Part shown: positions 1-5,998 of the stretch, one piece after another | How positions within the stretch are numbered: position 1 is the first letter of the stretch | Layout of the letters: each line of letters opens with the position of its first letter | Source: Phycisphaerae bacterium | GTDB lineage: Bacteria > Planctomycetota > Phycisphaerae > Sedimentisphaerales > Anaerobacaceae | Assembly: GCA_030667885.1 (NCBI GenBank) | Contig: DAOUVA010000292.1 | Coordinates: forward strand, 1-6,077 | Direction of reading: 5' to 3' | Length of the DNA: 6,077 nucleotides | The notes under the pieces: model-generated | Databases searched by the model: none | Seen by the model: the letters and a program-made list of their open reading frames with translations, nothing else | Told to the model about the DNA's origin: nothing | Program-made: the position numbers and the translations under genes

Positions 1-432
1 ATCCAGGGTGGCGAAGATCGATTTTATAACAACCTGCTTATCAAGCCGGGCGGTTTGTACGGATATGACAAGGCGACACTGCCCGTGCAGATAGAAGGCA
101 ATGTTTACTATAACGGTGCCAAGCCCTACCTTAAAGAAACAAATTATCTTGAGAAAGCAGAGTTTAATCCGGAAGTCAAAGTTGTCGAAAAAGGCGGCAG
201 TATGTTTCTTCACATTACGCTGGATGATTCTTTTCATGTTTTAGATAATCCATTGGTGACAACATCGCTTTTAGGCCGGGCTAAAATACCCAACACAGCC
301 TATGAGAATCCCGACGGCACACCCTTGAAAATAAATACTGATTATTTCGGCAAAAAGCGAAGCCAGGCGAATCCTTCCGCAGGACCCTTTGAAAATCCGG
401 GAGAGGGGAAACTCACGCTTAAGGTATGGTAA
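1..432 (+). CDS. Right-handed parallel beta-helix protein, C-terminal fragment (5' end outside window)
   Basis: The reading frame is open from the first base and stops at TAA 430-432, giving 143 residues with no N-terminus in view. The visible part begins with a turn of the type GGEDRFYNNLLIKPGGL (residues 3-19), followed by YDKATLPVQIEGNVYYNGA. Short strands ending in asparagine (FYNNLL, EGNVYYNG) are typical of the last coils of a right-handed parallel beta-helix. The rest (about residues 45-143) looks like the small beta-rich cap that follows the helix in secreted polysaccharide-acting proteins of Planctomycetes, Lentisphaerae and Bacteroidetes. The family is related in fold to pectate lyases and some glycoside hydrolases, but no catalytic residue can be assigned from this fragment. 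A TTG at 55 could be read as a start; I reject it because the same frame and the same fold continue upstream. The gene runs convergently to the kinase at 483-1490 and has no visible link to the nucleoside genes. Confidence 0.75.
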   Translation: MQGGEDRFYNNLLIKPGGLYGYDKATLPVQIEGNVYYNGAKPYLKETNYLEKAEFNPEVKVVEKGGSMFLHITLDDSFHVLDNPLVTTSLLGRAKIPNTAYENPDGTPLKINTDYFGKKRSQANPSAGPFENPGEGKLTLKVW

Positions 433-482
433 ACATCCTGGCTAAAAATAATCATACCTGTCTGTCGAAATCTTCCTGTCCG

Positions 483-1490
483 TTACAGCAGTTTTTTCAA
501 CTCAAGCTGTATGTCGCCATTGTAGCGTGGCCCGATTTGCGTGACAACCCCTGCAGAAAACAAACTTGCTATCATGCCGCTTTCCCTGATTGTACGGTCG
601 CTGGTAATTCCGTACAACAGACCGGCTGCGTACGCGTCACCGGCACCGGTAGTGTCCACAGCAGACACACTATACGGCGAGATATTCATAACCTCACCGT
701 TAAAGCTAACCATTGAACCATGCTCTCCGTCGGTCAAGGCAATACCTTCGCACCAACCGGAAAGCACCTGTAAAGCTTCTTCATTGTTATCGGTGCCGCT
801 GAGCGCCCGTGCCTCCCGGGTATTGGCAAAAAGCAGATCAACGTCATTCTGAATGAGCTGCACGAGCAGGTCCCGGTGCCGGTCGACACAGCTTGCATCG
901 GACGCGGTCAGAGCTACCTTCACACCATTTTTTCTGGCAACCGCAACCGTCCGGAGCATGGTCCGGGCAGCACATTCGCTTTCAAAAAGATATCCTTCCA
1001 GATAGATATACCGGCTGTGCTTTAGCAGTTCCTCATCAATATCTTCGTAATCGATTTCACCTGAAACACCAAGGCAGGTGAGCATGGTTCTCTGGGCATC
1101 GTCGGAGATCAGGACAACGCACGTCCCCGTCATCCCCTGCCCCGTGCTTTCTTTGAAAACAACGCTGCTTTGCTTCATGTGTTCGGCGTAAAGGGCCCCG
1201 AGTCCGTCGTTGGCAATCTTTCCACAAAATCCTGCCCGGCCTCCCAGTTGTGAGATGCCATATATCGTGTTCGCCGCGCTGCCACCTGCGGCTGTCTGCA
1301 GTTTACCCGCTTTCTGCGCACTGTCCAGACTGTCGGACCCGAGCAGTTTCTGCAAGATTTCTTCCTGACGGCAGCGCTCGGTGAGGTACCTGTTGCCCTT
1401 TTCAAGGCCGAGTTCAGTAAGAAGCGAATCTTCAACCTGCACCTGGATATCCACTAAAGCATTGCCAAGAGCATATACATCAAGCTCCAT
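483..1490 (-). CDS. PfkB-family carbohydrate/nucleoside kinase, adenosine kinase type
   Basis: Predicted cytosolic kinase that moves the gamma-phosphate of ATP to a nucleoside or sugar hydroxyl; adenosine to AMP is the most likely reaction. Numbering below is from the ATG at 1490 (335 aa, normal for the family). The N-terminus has the DVYALGNALVDI strand (residues 4-15). PfkB signature 1 is GGSAANT (69-75), followed by LGGRAGFCGKIANDGLG. The NxxE motif for Mg/phosphate is NTRE (223-226). Signature 2 is DTTGAGDAYAAG (279-290), with Asp285 as the expected catalytic base and GAG as the anion hole. The GNALVDI start and the CLGVSGEI segment resemble proteins annotated as bacterial adenosine kinases more than ribokinase or fructokinase, but substrate cannot be fixed from motifs. 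The longest ORF begins at a GTG (1494-1496) that lies inside the Shine-Dalgarno sequence GAGG (1496-1499), which is 5 nt before ATG 1488-1490, so I chose the ATG. It lies 109 bp downstream of the LOG gene on the same strand, so co-transcription is likely but not certain. Confidence 0.88.
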   Translation of the reverse strand: MELDVYALGNALVDIQVQVEDSLLTELGLEKGNRYLTERCRQEEILQKLLGSDSLDSAQKAGKLQTAAGGSAANTIYGISQLGGRAGFCGKIANDGLGALYAEHMKQSSVVFKESTGQGMTGTCVVLISDDAQRTMLTCLGVSGEIDYEDIDEELLKHSRYIYLEGYLFESECAARTMLRTVAVARKNGVKVALTASDASCVDRHRDLLVQLIQNDVDLLFANTREARALSGTDNNEEALQVLSGWCEGIALTDGEHGSMVSFNGEVMNISPYSVSAVDTTGAGDAYAAGLLYGITSDRTIRESGMIASLFSAGVVTQIGPRYNGDIQLELKKLL

Positions 1491-1599
1491 AAACACCTCA
1501 TCAAATCTTTAAGCCTTTTAGAAACGTTTTTATGCATAGAGGGACAACACCATCGGTTAATGCCCATTTGTTGGGAGGATACCCATTTTAAGGCATAAA
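1491..1599 (-). other. 109-bp gap between LOG and kinase genes
   Basis: This is the widest gap inside the minus-strand group. It ends in the ribosome-binding site of the kinase (GAGG, 1496-1499). It contains a TGGG (1572-1575)/CCCA (1582-1585) dyad with a 6-nt loop, and a second CCCA at 1563-1566 that could pair with the same TGGG. These are only 4-bp stems without a T-run, so I do not call a terminator. A TTGTCC on the minus strand (1542-1547) lacks a good -10 partner. The gap could hold an internal promoter or a processing site, but nothing in it is convincing. Confidence 0.3.
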
Positions 1600-2373
1600 T
1601 CAGAGATACAATTTTGTTAGTTGTCCAGTAATATACTCAAAGGCCTCATCGACATTATCTAAAATCTTAAATAGTTTTAAGTCAACTGTTCGGATGGTGC
1701 CATATTCCTGCAACGCTTTAAAATTAATGACTTCGTTCCAGAACATTTTGTCGAAGAGTACTACAGGGACCTTTTTTTCAATCTTCTCAGTTTGCAGCAA
1801 GGTAAGCAGTTCGAAAACCTCATCCAGAGTACCAAAACCACCCGGAAAACCGATTAGCGCTTTGGCATAGTATAAGAACCAGAATTTGCGTATGAAAAAG
1901 TAATGAAAATTGAAACTAAGCTCCGGCGAAACATAGGGATTGGGAAACTGTTCAAGAGGAAGAGTAATATTAAAACCGATAGATTTTCCACCTGCCAGTT
2001 TCGCGCCTTTATTAGCCGCTTCCATCATGCCGGAACCACCGCCCGAACAAACAGAAAATCGCTTGGCCGGTTCCTTTATCTTCTGCGACCAGGCAGTGAT
2101 GCGTTTCGCAAGCTCGATACAGGATTCATGAGCATTACTCACACGGATAGCTTTTTCAGGCACTACCGCTTTATCTAATCTCTGCTTTCTTAACGTACGA
2201 TTATCGACAGACAGCGATGAACCGAAAAAAACTATTGTGTTGTGAATACCGTGCTTTCTCAACCGCTCTTCAGGTTCGATAAATTCCGCTAAGACTCGCA
2301 GATGCCGAGCCGAGCGACCATGTAAGAATTCACTGTTATCATAAGCTTTTTTAATTGTTTTCTTTTTTACCAT
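1600..2373 (-). CDS. LOG-family Rossmann protein (TIGR00730-like), predicted nucleoside 5'-monophosphate phosphoribohydrolase
   Basis: Members of this family, once called lysine decarboxylase-like, cleave the N-glycosidic bond of nucleoside 5'-monophosphates to free base and ribose 5-phosphate; plant and actinobacterial members release cytokinins. The 257 residues fit the longer bacterial form with an N-terminal extension. In order: SARHLRVLAEFIEPEERL (21-38), typical of this subgroup; the first Rossmann strand TIVFFGSS (46-53); the phosphate-binding SGGGSGMMEAANKGA (110-124); FFIRK (159-163), matching the conserved Arg-Lys that precedes the active site; and the diagnostic PGGFGTLDE (177-185) with the expected catalytic Glu185. 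All signature residues are present, so an active enzyme is expected. ATG 2371-2373 follows AGGAA (2380-2384) by 6 nt. Only 21 nt separate it from the udk stop, so the two are very likely one transcript. Between two nucleoside kinases, a role in nucleotide salvage or clearance is more plausible than cytokinin signalling. The exact substrate is unknown. Confidence 0.9.
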   Translation of the reverse strand: MVKKKTIKKAYDNSEFLHGRSARHLRVLAEFIEPEERLRKHGIHNTIVFFGSSLSVDNRTLRKQRLDKAVVPEKAIRVSNAHESCIELAKRITAWSQKIKEPAKRFSVCSGGGSGMMEAANKGAKLAGGKSIGFNITLPLEQFPNPYVSPELSFNFHYFFIRKFWFLYYAKALIGFPGGFGTLDEVFELLTLLQTEKIEKKVPVVLFDKMFWNEVINFKALQEYGTIRTVDLKLFKILDNVDEAFEYITGQLTKLYL

Positions 2374-2394
2374 AGTGTGTTCCTGATTTGGTCT

Positions 2395-3024
2395 CTATTG
2401 GTCGCTATTATTAAGCAGAGTATTAATCCTGGTGGTCAAAATATCAACAGCCTCGGAATCCCTGCCTTCTCCGGAGATGAGGATGTCTGCATATTGCTTT
2501 GAAGGTTCGATAAACTGAAGATACATGGGTCGAACCGTTTCTGTGTATTGCCGGGTCACAGAATCCACAGTCCGTCCTCTTTCTTCTACGTCCCGTTTCA
2601 AGCGACGAACAAAACAGATATCCAGGGCCGTTTCGATAAATATTCGATAATCCATTAGCTCTCGCAGTTTCGCGTTGTGAAGAATCAAAATGCCCTCCAA
2701 AATAATCAAGACGGCTGGTTCTACAGTCTTTTTTTCTTTCGAGCGGGTGTGGAGCTTATAATCATAAATGGGATGTGATACAGCCTCACTATTCAACAGT
2801 TGCAATAAATGTTTGGCCAGTAGATCGTGATCAAATGCATCGGGATGGTCGAAGTTTCTTTCGGCCCTCTCCTCATATGGTATGTCAGACAGATCCTTGT
2901 AATATGAATCTTCCTGAATTATCACCGCCTTATCTAATCCAAGGCTTTCAATGATACTGTTAGCAACAAATGTTTTACCTGAACCGGAGGCGCCTGCGAT
3001 GCCTATTAGTATTCCTTTCTTCAT
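2395..3024 (-). CDS. udk: Uridine kinase (uridine/cytidine kinase)
   Basis: Cytosolic P-loop kinase that phosphorylates uridine and cytidine to UMP and CMP, the committing step of pyrimidine nucleoside salvage. From ATG 3022-3024 the protein has 209 residues, the usual length. Visible motifs: Walker A GASGSGKT (11-18); DSYYKD (39-44); NFDHPDAFD (57-65), a strong uridine kinase signature; IYDY (86-89) of the nucleoside pocket; EGILIL (110-115), the Walker B-like strand; RRLKRD (140-145) and ERGRT (148-152) of the lid; and RPMYLQFIEPSKQYAD (165-180), another family hallmark. The frame stays open upstream to 3114, but the extra 30 residues (starting MTNRHKL) have no family counterpart. GGAG (3031-3034) lies 6 nt before the internal ATG, so I start there. 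It is the first gene of the minus-strand group, and transcription probably starts in 3025-3287, opposite the nucleoside transporter. Related phosphoribulokinases and pantothenate kinases share the P-loop but not these signatures. Confidence 0.95.
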   Translation of the reverse strand: MKKGILIGIAGASGSGKTFVANSIIESLGLDKAVIIQEDSYYKDLSDIPYEERAERNFDHPDAFDHDLLAKHLLQLLNSEAVSHPIYDYKLHTRSKEKKTVEPAVLIILEGILILHNAKLRELMDYRIFIETALDICFVRRLKRDVEERGRTVDSVTRQYTETVRPMYLQFIEPSKQYADILISGEGRDSEAVDILTTRINTLLNNSDQ

Positions 3025-3101
3025 ACTTTGCTCCGACAATTCTGCTGCCTCAGAAAGTGTAATATATATGACGTGTGCGAGCAAAGGATTTCTCAGTTTA
3101 T

Positions 3102-3119
3102 GGCGATTCGTCAATTGCC
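3102..3119. repeat. Imperfect inverted repeat, candidate operator
   Basis: GGCGATT (3102-3108) and AATTGCC (3113-3119) form a dyad with a 4-nt centre, matching at 6 of 7 positions. It lies about 80 bp upstream of the udk start and 170 bp upstream of the transporter start. A transcription-factor site is possible. Short imperfect dyads like this also occur by chance. Confidence 0.25.
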
Positions 3120-3133
3120 GGCCACAGCACCTC

Positions 3134-3150
3134 CGGATTTTACATATCCG
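3134..3150. repeat. Perfect 5-bp inverted repeat, candidate operator
   Basis: CGGAT (3134-3138) and ATCCG (3146-3150) are perfect inverted arms around 7 AT-rich bases, 17 bp in all, which is the usual size of a dimeric regulator site. It lies 14 bp beyond the dyad at 3102-3119 in the shared upstream region of the divergent genes. No regulator gene is visible in the window. Confidence 0.25.
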
Positions 3151-3287
3151 TTTCTTCCATCTTCTATCAACTATCGACTAATCTTTCCCTTTTAATATTG
3201 CCTTTTTGACAAAACTCGTTTTTAATAACAAATGACTACGAGATTACTTTGAACCGTGTCACCCAGCGACTTATGTAAAGAGGTGAA

Positions 3288-4547
3288 ATGATGCAGGAAA
3301 TAACGCCCAAACTGATTAGCTTCTTAGGACTGTGGGTGATGTTGGGCCTGGCATGGGCGCTATCGGAAAACCGCAAGAACGTTCCTGTGCGGCTAATCGT
3401 AACAGGGATGCTGTTTCAGTTTGTCTTTGCATTGCTTATTCTAAAGACAGCTCCGGGGCGCATGGTCTTTGATGCGCTGAAGCGAGTTGTAAATGGAATT
3501 ATTGCTTGTGGGAACGAGGGATCGAGTTTTCTGTTCGGAGAAGGATTTCGAGAACATTATTTTGCGTTTTCCGTATTGCCCTTAATCATTTTCTTTTCAT
3601 GTCTAACAGCCGTTCTGTTTCATTGGGGCGTAATTCAAAAGATTGTCAAAGTATTAGCCTGGTCCATGGTGCGTGTGATGGACGTATCCGGCTCAGAGTC
3701 ACTGGCTGCCGCTGCTAATGTTTTCCTCGGACACACTGAGGCTCCGCTAATGGTTCGTCCTTATCTGGAATCCATGACTCGCTCGGAACTTATGGCCATG
3801 CTTACAGGAGGGATGGCCACCATTGCCGGCAGTGTTATGGCAGCGTATGTCGGTCTTGGTATTGATGCAGGGCATCTGCTAGCTGCGTCGATAATGTCTG
3901 CGCCGGCCTCGCTCGTGATCGCCAAGATTATGGTGCCCGAACGAGAGATTTCGCCAACGAAGGGACAGGTTCGAGTGGAGGTGCCGCGCCAGGGCCGAAA
4001 TGTTATCGATGCGGCCTGCAACGGCGCATCAGTAGGTCTGAAACTGGCTCTTAATGTCGGGGCTATGGTTTTGGCCTTTGTGTGTCTTATTGCCCTGATC
4101 AATTGGGGCCTGGAGCGAGGGCAGTTCCTTGTGATTTACCTTTCGCGCGGTGCTGAGGCCGCAGAGGAAATGACTGTGTCGGCTCCCCTGACATTCCAGA
4201 GAATCATGGGATGGATATTCTGTCCATTCGCCTGGGTCATGGGGATCCGGACTGAGGATGTGCTTAAGGTTTCATCTGTCCTTGGTGAAAAAACTGTGCT
4301 CAATGAGTTCATCGCTTATATGGATCTTGTAAAACTGCGTGACCAGTTGAGTCCACGATCGTTCACCATTGCCACCTATGCTCTTTGTGGATTCGCCAAC
4401 TTCGGCTCTGTCGCAATCCAGATCGGCGGCATCGGTTCCATGGTCCCATCCCGCCGGGAGGACATTGCCCAACTTAGTCTGCGCTCTATGGTCGGCGGTA
4501 CGTTAGCTGCTTTTACGACTGCATGTATTGTTGGAATGTTAATTTGA
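3288..4547 (+). CDS. Concentrative nucleoside transporter (CNT/NupC family)
   Basis: Inner-membrane permease expected to import nucleosides with Na+ or H+. The 419 residues match bacterial CNTs, with many hydrophobic segments. In order: an N-terminal pair of helices (about 8-25 and 35-53); GNEGSSFLFG (75-84); the core helix FSVLPLIIFFSCLTAVLFHWG (94-114); the first hairpin/unwound helix SESLAAAANVFLGHTEAPL (136-154); the gate segment GGMATIAGSVMAAYVG (174-189); LGEKTVLNEFIAY (332-344); and CGFANFGSVAIQIGG (367-381). Compared with the Vibrio cholerae CNT structure, Thr150-Glu151 match the nucleobase-binding Thr-Glu, Glu340 the ribose-binding Glu332, and Asn371/Ser374 the ribose-binding Asn368/Ser371. 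The Gln at the third base-contacting position is His149 here. Two adjacent ATGs (3288 and 3291) follow AAAGAGGTG (3277-3285); the second has the better spacing, which changes the protein by one residue. The stop lies 11 nt before the preferred start of the EEP gene, indicating an operon. Confidence 0.95.
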   Translation: MMQEITPKLISFLGLWVMLGLAWALSENRKNVPVRLIVTGMLFQFVFALLILKTAPGRMVFDALKRVVNGIIACGNEGSSFLFGEGFREHYFAFSVLPLIIFFSCLTAVLFHWGVIQKIVKVLAWSMVRVMDVSGSESLAAAANVFLGHTEAPLMVRPYLESMTRSELMAMLTGGMATIAGSVMAAYVGLGIDAGHLLAASIMSAPASLVIAKIMVPEREISPTKGQVRVEVPRQGRNVIDAACNGASVGLKLALNVGAMVLAFVCLIALINWGLERGQFLVIYLSRGAEAAEEMTVSAPLTFQRIMGWIFCPFAWVMGIRTEDVLKVSSVLGEKTVLNEFIAYMDLVKLRDQLSPRSFTIATYALCGFANFGSVAIQIGGIGSMVPSRREDIAQLSLRSMVGGTLAAFTTACIVGMLI

Positions 4548-4551
4548 AAGG
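4546..4551 (+). promoter_or_regulatory. Ribosome-binding site that sets the EEP start
   Basis: GAAAGG (4546-4551) overlaps the transporter stop codon TGA (4545-4547) and lies 7 nt before GTG 4559. The ATG at 4523 has no purine-rich sequence ahead of it. The overlap of stop codon and ribosome-binding site suggests translational coupling between the two genes. Confidence 0.55.
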
Positions 4552-4558
4552 TTTCAAA

Positions 4559-5962
4559 GTGCACTCAGAAATATTAAACGGAAAATCGCTGCGCCGTAGA
4601 CGGTTTTACTCTTGTATATTTACAATCACTTTGTTGCTGATTGTGATAGGCAGGTTGTCTGCATCGGTCATTAGAATTGATGGAGGATTTGAAGATTGGA
4701 AAGATATCAAAATATGTGCAAACGATCCAAAGGGGGACGCCAAAGGCGCATTTGATATTACGAAAGTATATGCCGCAAATCAGGGCTCTATCCTCTATCT
4801 TCGGTTCGACACAACCGACCTTCTGAACCTCCAGAACGGCCCGGAATCTGAAGGAACTTTATTAGTCATAATCAATCTACCCAACAAGCAGGAACTGGTC
4901 CTCGATATGAGGGGTAGGCGGGCTTTTCTAAACGACAGCGTAAAGGAGCGAATCCCCTGGGATCGTTTGAAGTACATTGTCGGGCCGACCTATGCCCAGA
5001 ATGAATTTGAAATACAAGTTGACTTAGGCGGATTCAATATAAATGACGGCGATGCCATAAGCATTCAATTTGACGGCTCCGATCAGCTCAGCGCCCCGGT
5101 TACATTTACATTTTCACAACCTTCGGAAATCCCTAAACGCCGTTCCCATAGCCGATACTCTGGAACGGACGTGAGAATTGTGAGTTTCAATACATATTAT
5201 GAAGGCTTGAGCGACCCTAATCGCCAAGAAGCGATAGGACGTTTATTGAATTCAGTTAACGGTGATGTCTATTGTTTTCAGGAGGAGTGGAAAACCGAAG
5301 GTCACGGCGAAATCCTGAAACTTTTAATGCCGCCGGAGAGCAAAGGTCGATGGCATATCCACAAAGTGCTCGGCAATGTCATTGCATCGAAGTATCCCCT
5401 GAAAACTTTGCCGTCAAAAAATGACAGGTACGCGGCGGCGTATATCGGGCTGGCTGAAAAAGACTTGTTCATTATTAATGTTCATCTGAAAGCTATGGGA
5501 TATATTGATAGCAGGGAAGATCGACTTCGCGTCCGGCAGGTGAATGATATTCTTGGTACGATCGATGAAATTTACAAAGGAAAATATAATAAAGATAATG
5601 CGCCAGGCACACAGCCGGCAATAGTAATGCTCGGTGATTTTAATTTGGTAGGATCCAGAAAACCTTTAGATTTGATTATCGACAAGAAGGATTATGGGTT
5701 GAAAGATTGGCTGATACCCAACTTGATTGGTGAATCTGTTGTTACCTGGCGTGGAGGACCGCGTGCCTCCTTTGCGCCGGGCAAGCTGGATTACATTGTT
5801 TACAGTACCAGGACTCTTATACCCAAAAATGGATTCCTAACCAATTCCGAACTCTTAAATCGAACGGAACGCAGGCAATTGAAACTGGATGCTGGCGACA
5901 GCAAAATAAGCGATCACTTATTAATAACCGTCGATTTTCAGTTTTCAGATTCGAATAATTGA
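4559..5962 (+). CDS. Exported protein: N-terminal CBM9/DOMON-like beta-sandwich plus C-terminal endonuclease/exonuclease/phosphatase (EEP) domain
   Basis: Predicted secreted or membrane-anchored Mg-dependent phosphoesterase of 467 residues. Residues 12-15 (RRRR), the hydrophobic stretch 16-31 and a small-residue LSAS (33-36) make a signal peptide, or an N-terminal anchor if uncleaved. Residues about 37-190 resemble the CBM9/DOMON-like sandwich: IRIDGGFEDWKDI at the start, then DITKVYAANQGSILYLRFDT (66-85). The EEP domain starts near 204 and keeps every expected catalytic element: SFN (Asn211), FQE (Glu242), GNVIASKYPL (272-281), NVHLKA (His309), LGDFN (Asp360, Asn362), KLDY (Asp411) and SDH (Asp452, His453). 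The fold includes DNases, sphingomyelinases, inositol phosphatases and nucleotidases, and sequence alone does not choose among them. Coupling to a nucleoside transporter favours a nuclease or nucleotide-cleaving role. GTG 4559 is preferred over ATG 4523 because GAAAGG precedes it by 7 nt and the signal peptide starts cleanly. With ATG 4523, 12 residues would be added and the gene would overlap the transporter by 25 bp. Confidence 0.85.
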   Translation: MHSEILNGKSLRRRRFYSCIFTITLLLIVIGRLSASVIRIDGGFEDWKDIKICANDPKGDAKGAFDITKVYAANQGSILYLRFDTTDLLNLQNGPESEGTLLVIINLPNKQELVLDMRGRRAFLNDSVKERIPWDRLKYIVGPTYAQNEFEIQVDLGGFNINDGDAISIQFDGSDQLSAPVTFTFSQPSEIPKRRSHSRYSGTDVRIVSFNTYYEGLSDPNRQEAIGRLLNSVNGDVYCFQEEWKTEGHGEILKLLMPPESKGRWHIHKVLGNVIASKYPLKTLPSKNDRYAAAYIGLAEKDLFIINVHLKAMGYIDSREDRLRVRQVNDILGTIDEIYKGKYNKDNAPGTQPAIVMLGDFNLVGSRKPLDLIIDKKDYGLKDWLIPNLIGESVVTWRGGPRASFAPGKLDYIVYSTRTLIPKNGFLTNSELLNRTERRQLKLDAGDSKISDHLLITVDFQFSDSNN

Positions 5963-5998
5963 TCTAAATAATCCACACAACTAATTGCAACCTTGTGC

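Larger units (their letters stand above)
3025..3287. promoter_or_regulatory. Divergent intergenic region between udk and the nucleoside transporter
   Basis: This 263-bp region must carry the promoters of the plus-strand transporter/EEP unit and probably of the minus-strand udk/LOG unit. It is AT-rich between about 3150 and 3250. No promoter with both boxes well placed was found on either strand. On the minus strand an ATATATTACA stretch (around 3058-3070) is a possible -10 region for udk. It holds two dyad symmetries, listed separately, that could bind a regulator acting on both units. The end nearest the transporter carries its strong ribosome-binding site, AAAGAGGTG (3277-3285). No small gene in this stretch is supported. 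Confidence 0.5.

Noticed and set aside
433..482. Repeated CCTGTC in the convergent gap between beta-helix gene and kinase
   Set aside because: The two copies are direct, not inverted, and form no stem; no bidirectional terminator can be supported.
426..852. Plus-strand ORFs of about 100 codons at 426-716 and 541-852
   Set aside because: Most or all of each lies antisense to the PfkB kinase, whose motifs are intact; their translations have no recognisable domain or ribosome-binding site.
1491..1496. GTG start of the PfkB kinase at 1496
   Set aside because: This GTG lies within the GAGGTG ribosome-binding sequence that serves the ATG at 1490. The family N-terminus also fits the ATG.
3025..3114. 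N-terminal extension of uridine kinase to 3114
   Set aside because: The extra 30 residues do not match the family, while the internal ATG at 3024 has GGAG 6 nt ahead and gives the usual length with the P-loop near the N-terminus.
3206..3234. Promoter with TTGACA (3206-3211) for the nucleoside transporter
   Set aside because: The -35 match is perfect, but the sequence 16-18 bp further on (ACAAAT, CAAATG, AAATGA) is not a good -10 box; the nearest good one, TAATAA, is only 11 bp away.
3249..3277. TTGAAC-17-TATGTA or similar promoter just before the transporter
   Set aside because: Spacing does not fall exactly on TATGTA, and transcription would begin inside the ribosome-binding site, leaving no leader.
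3761..4102. Minus-strand ORF of 113 codons inside the transporter gene
   Set aside because: It is a shadow of the CNT reading frame, rich in Ala, Thr and Ile as expected for the opposite strand of a membrane-protein gene, with no domain of its own.
5976..5997. Hairpin CACAA/TTGTG between the EEP gene and the LamG tail as a terminator
   Set aside because: The stem is 5 bp with a 12-nt loop, is AT-rich and has no T-run; too weak for a terminator.
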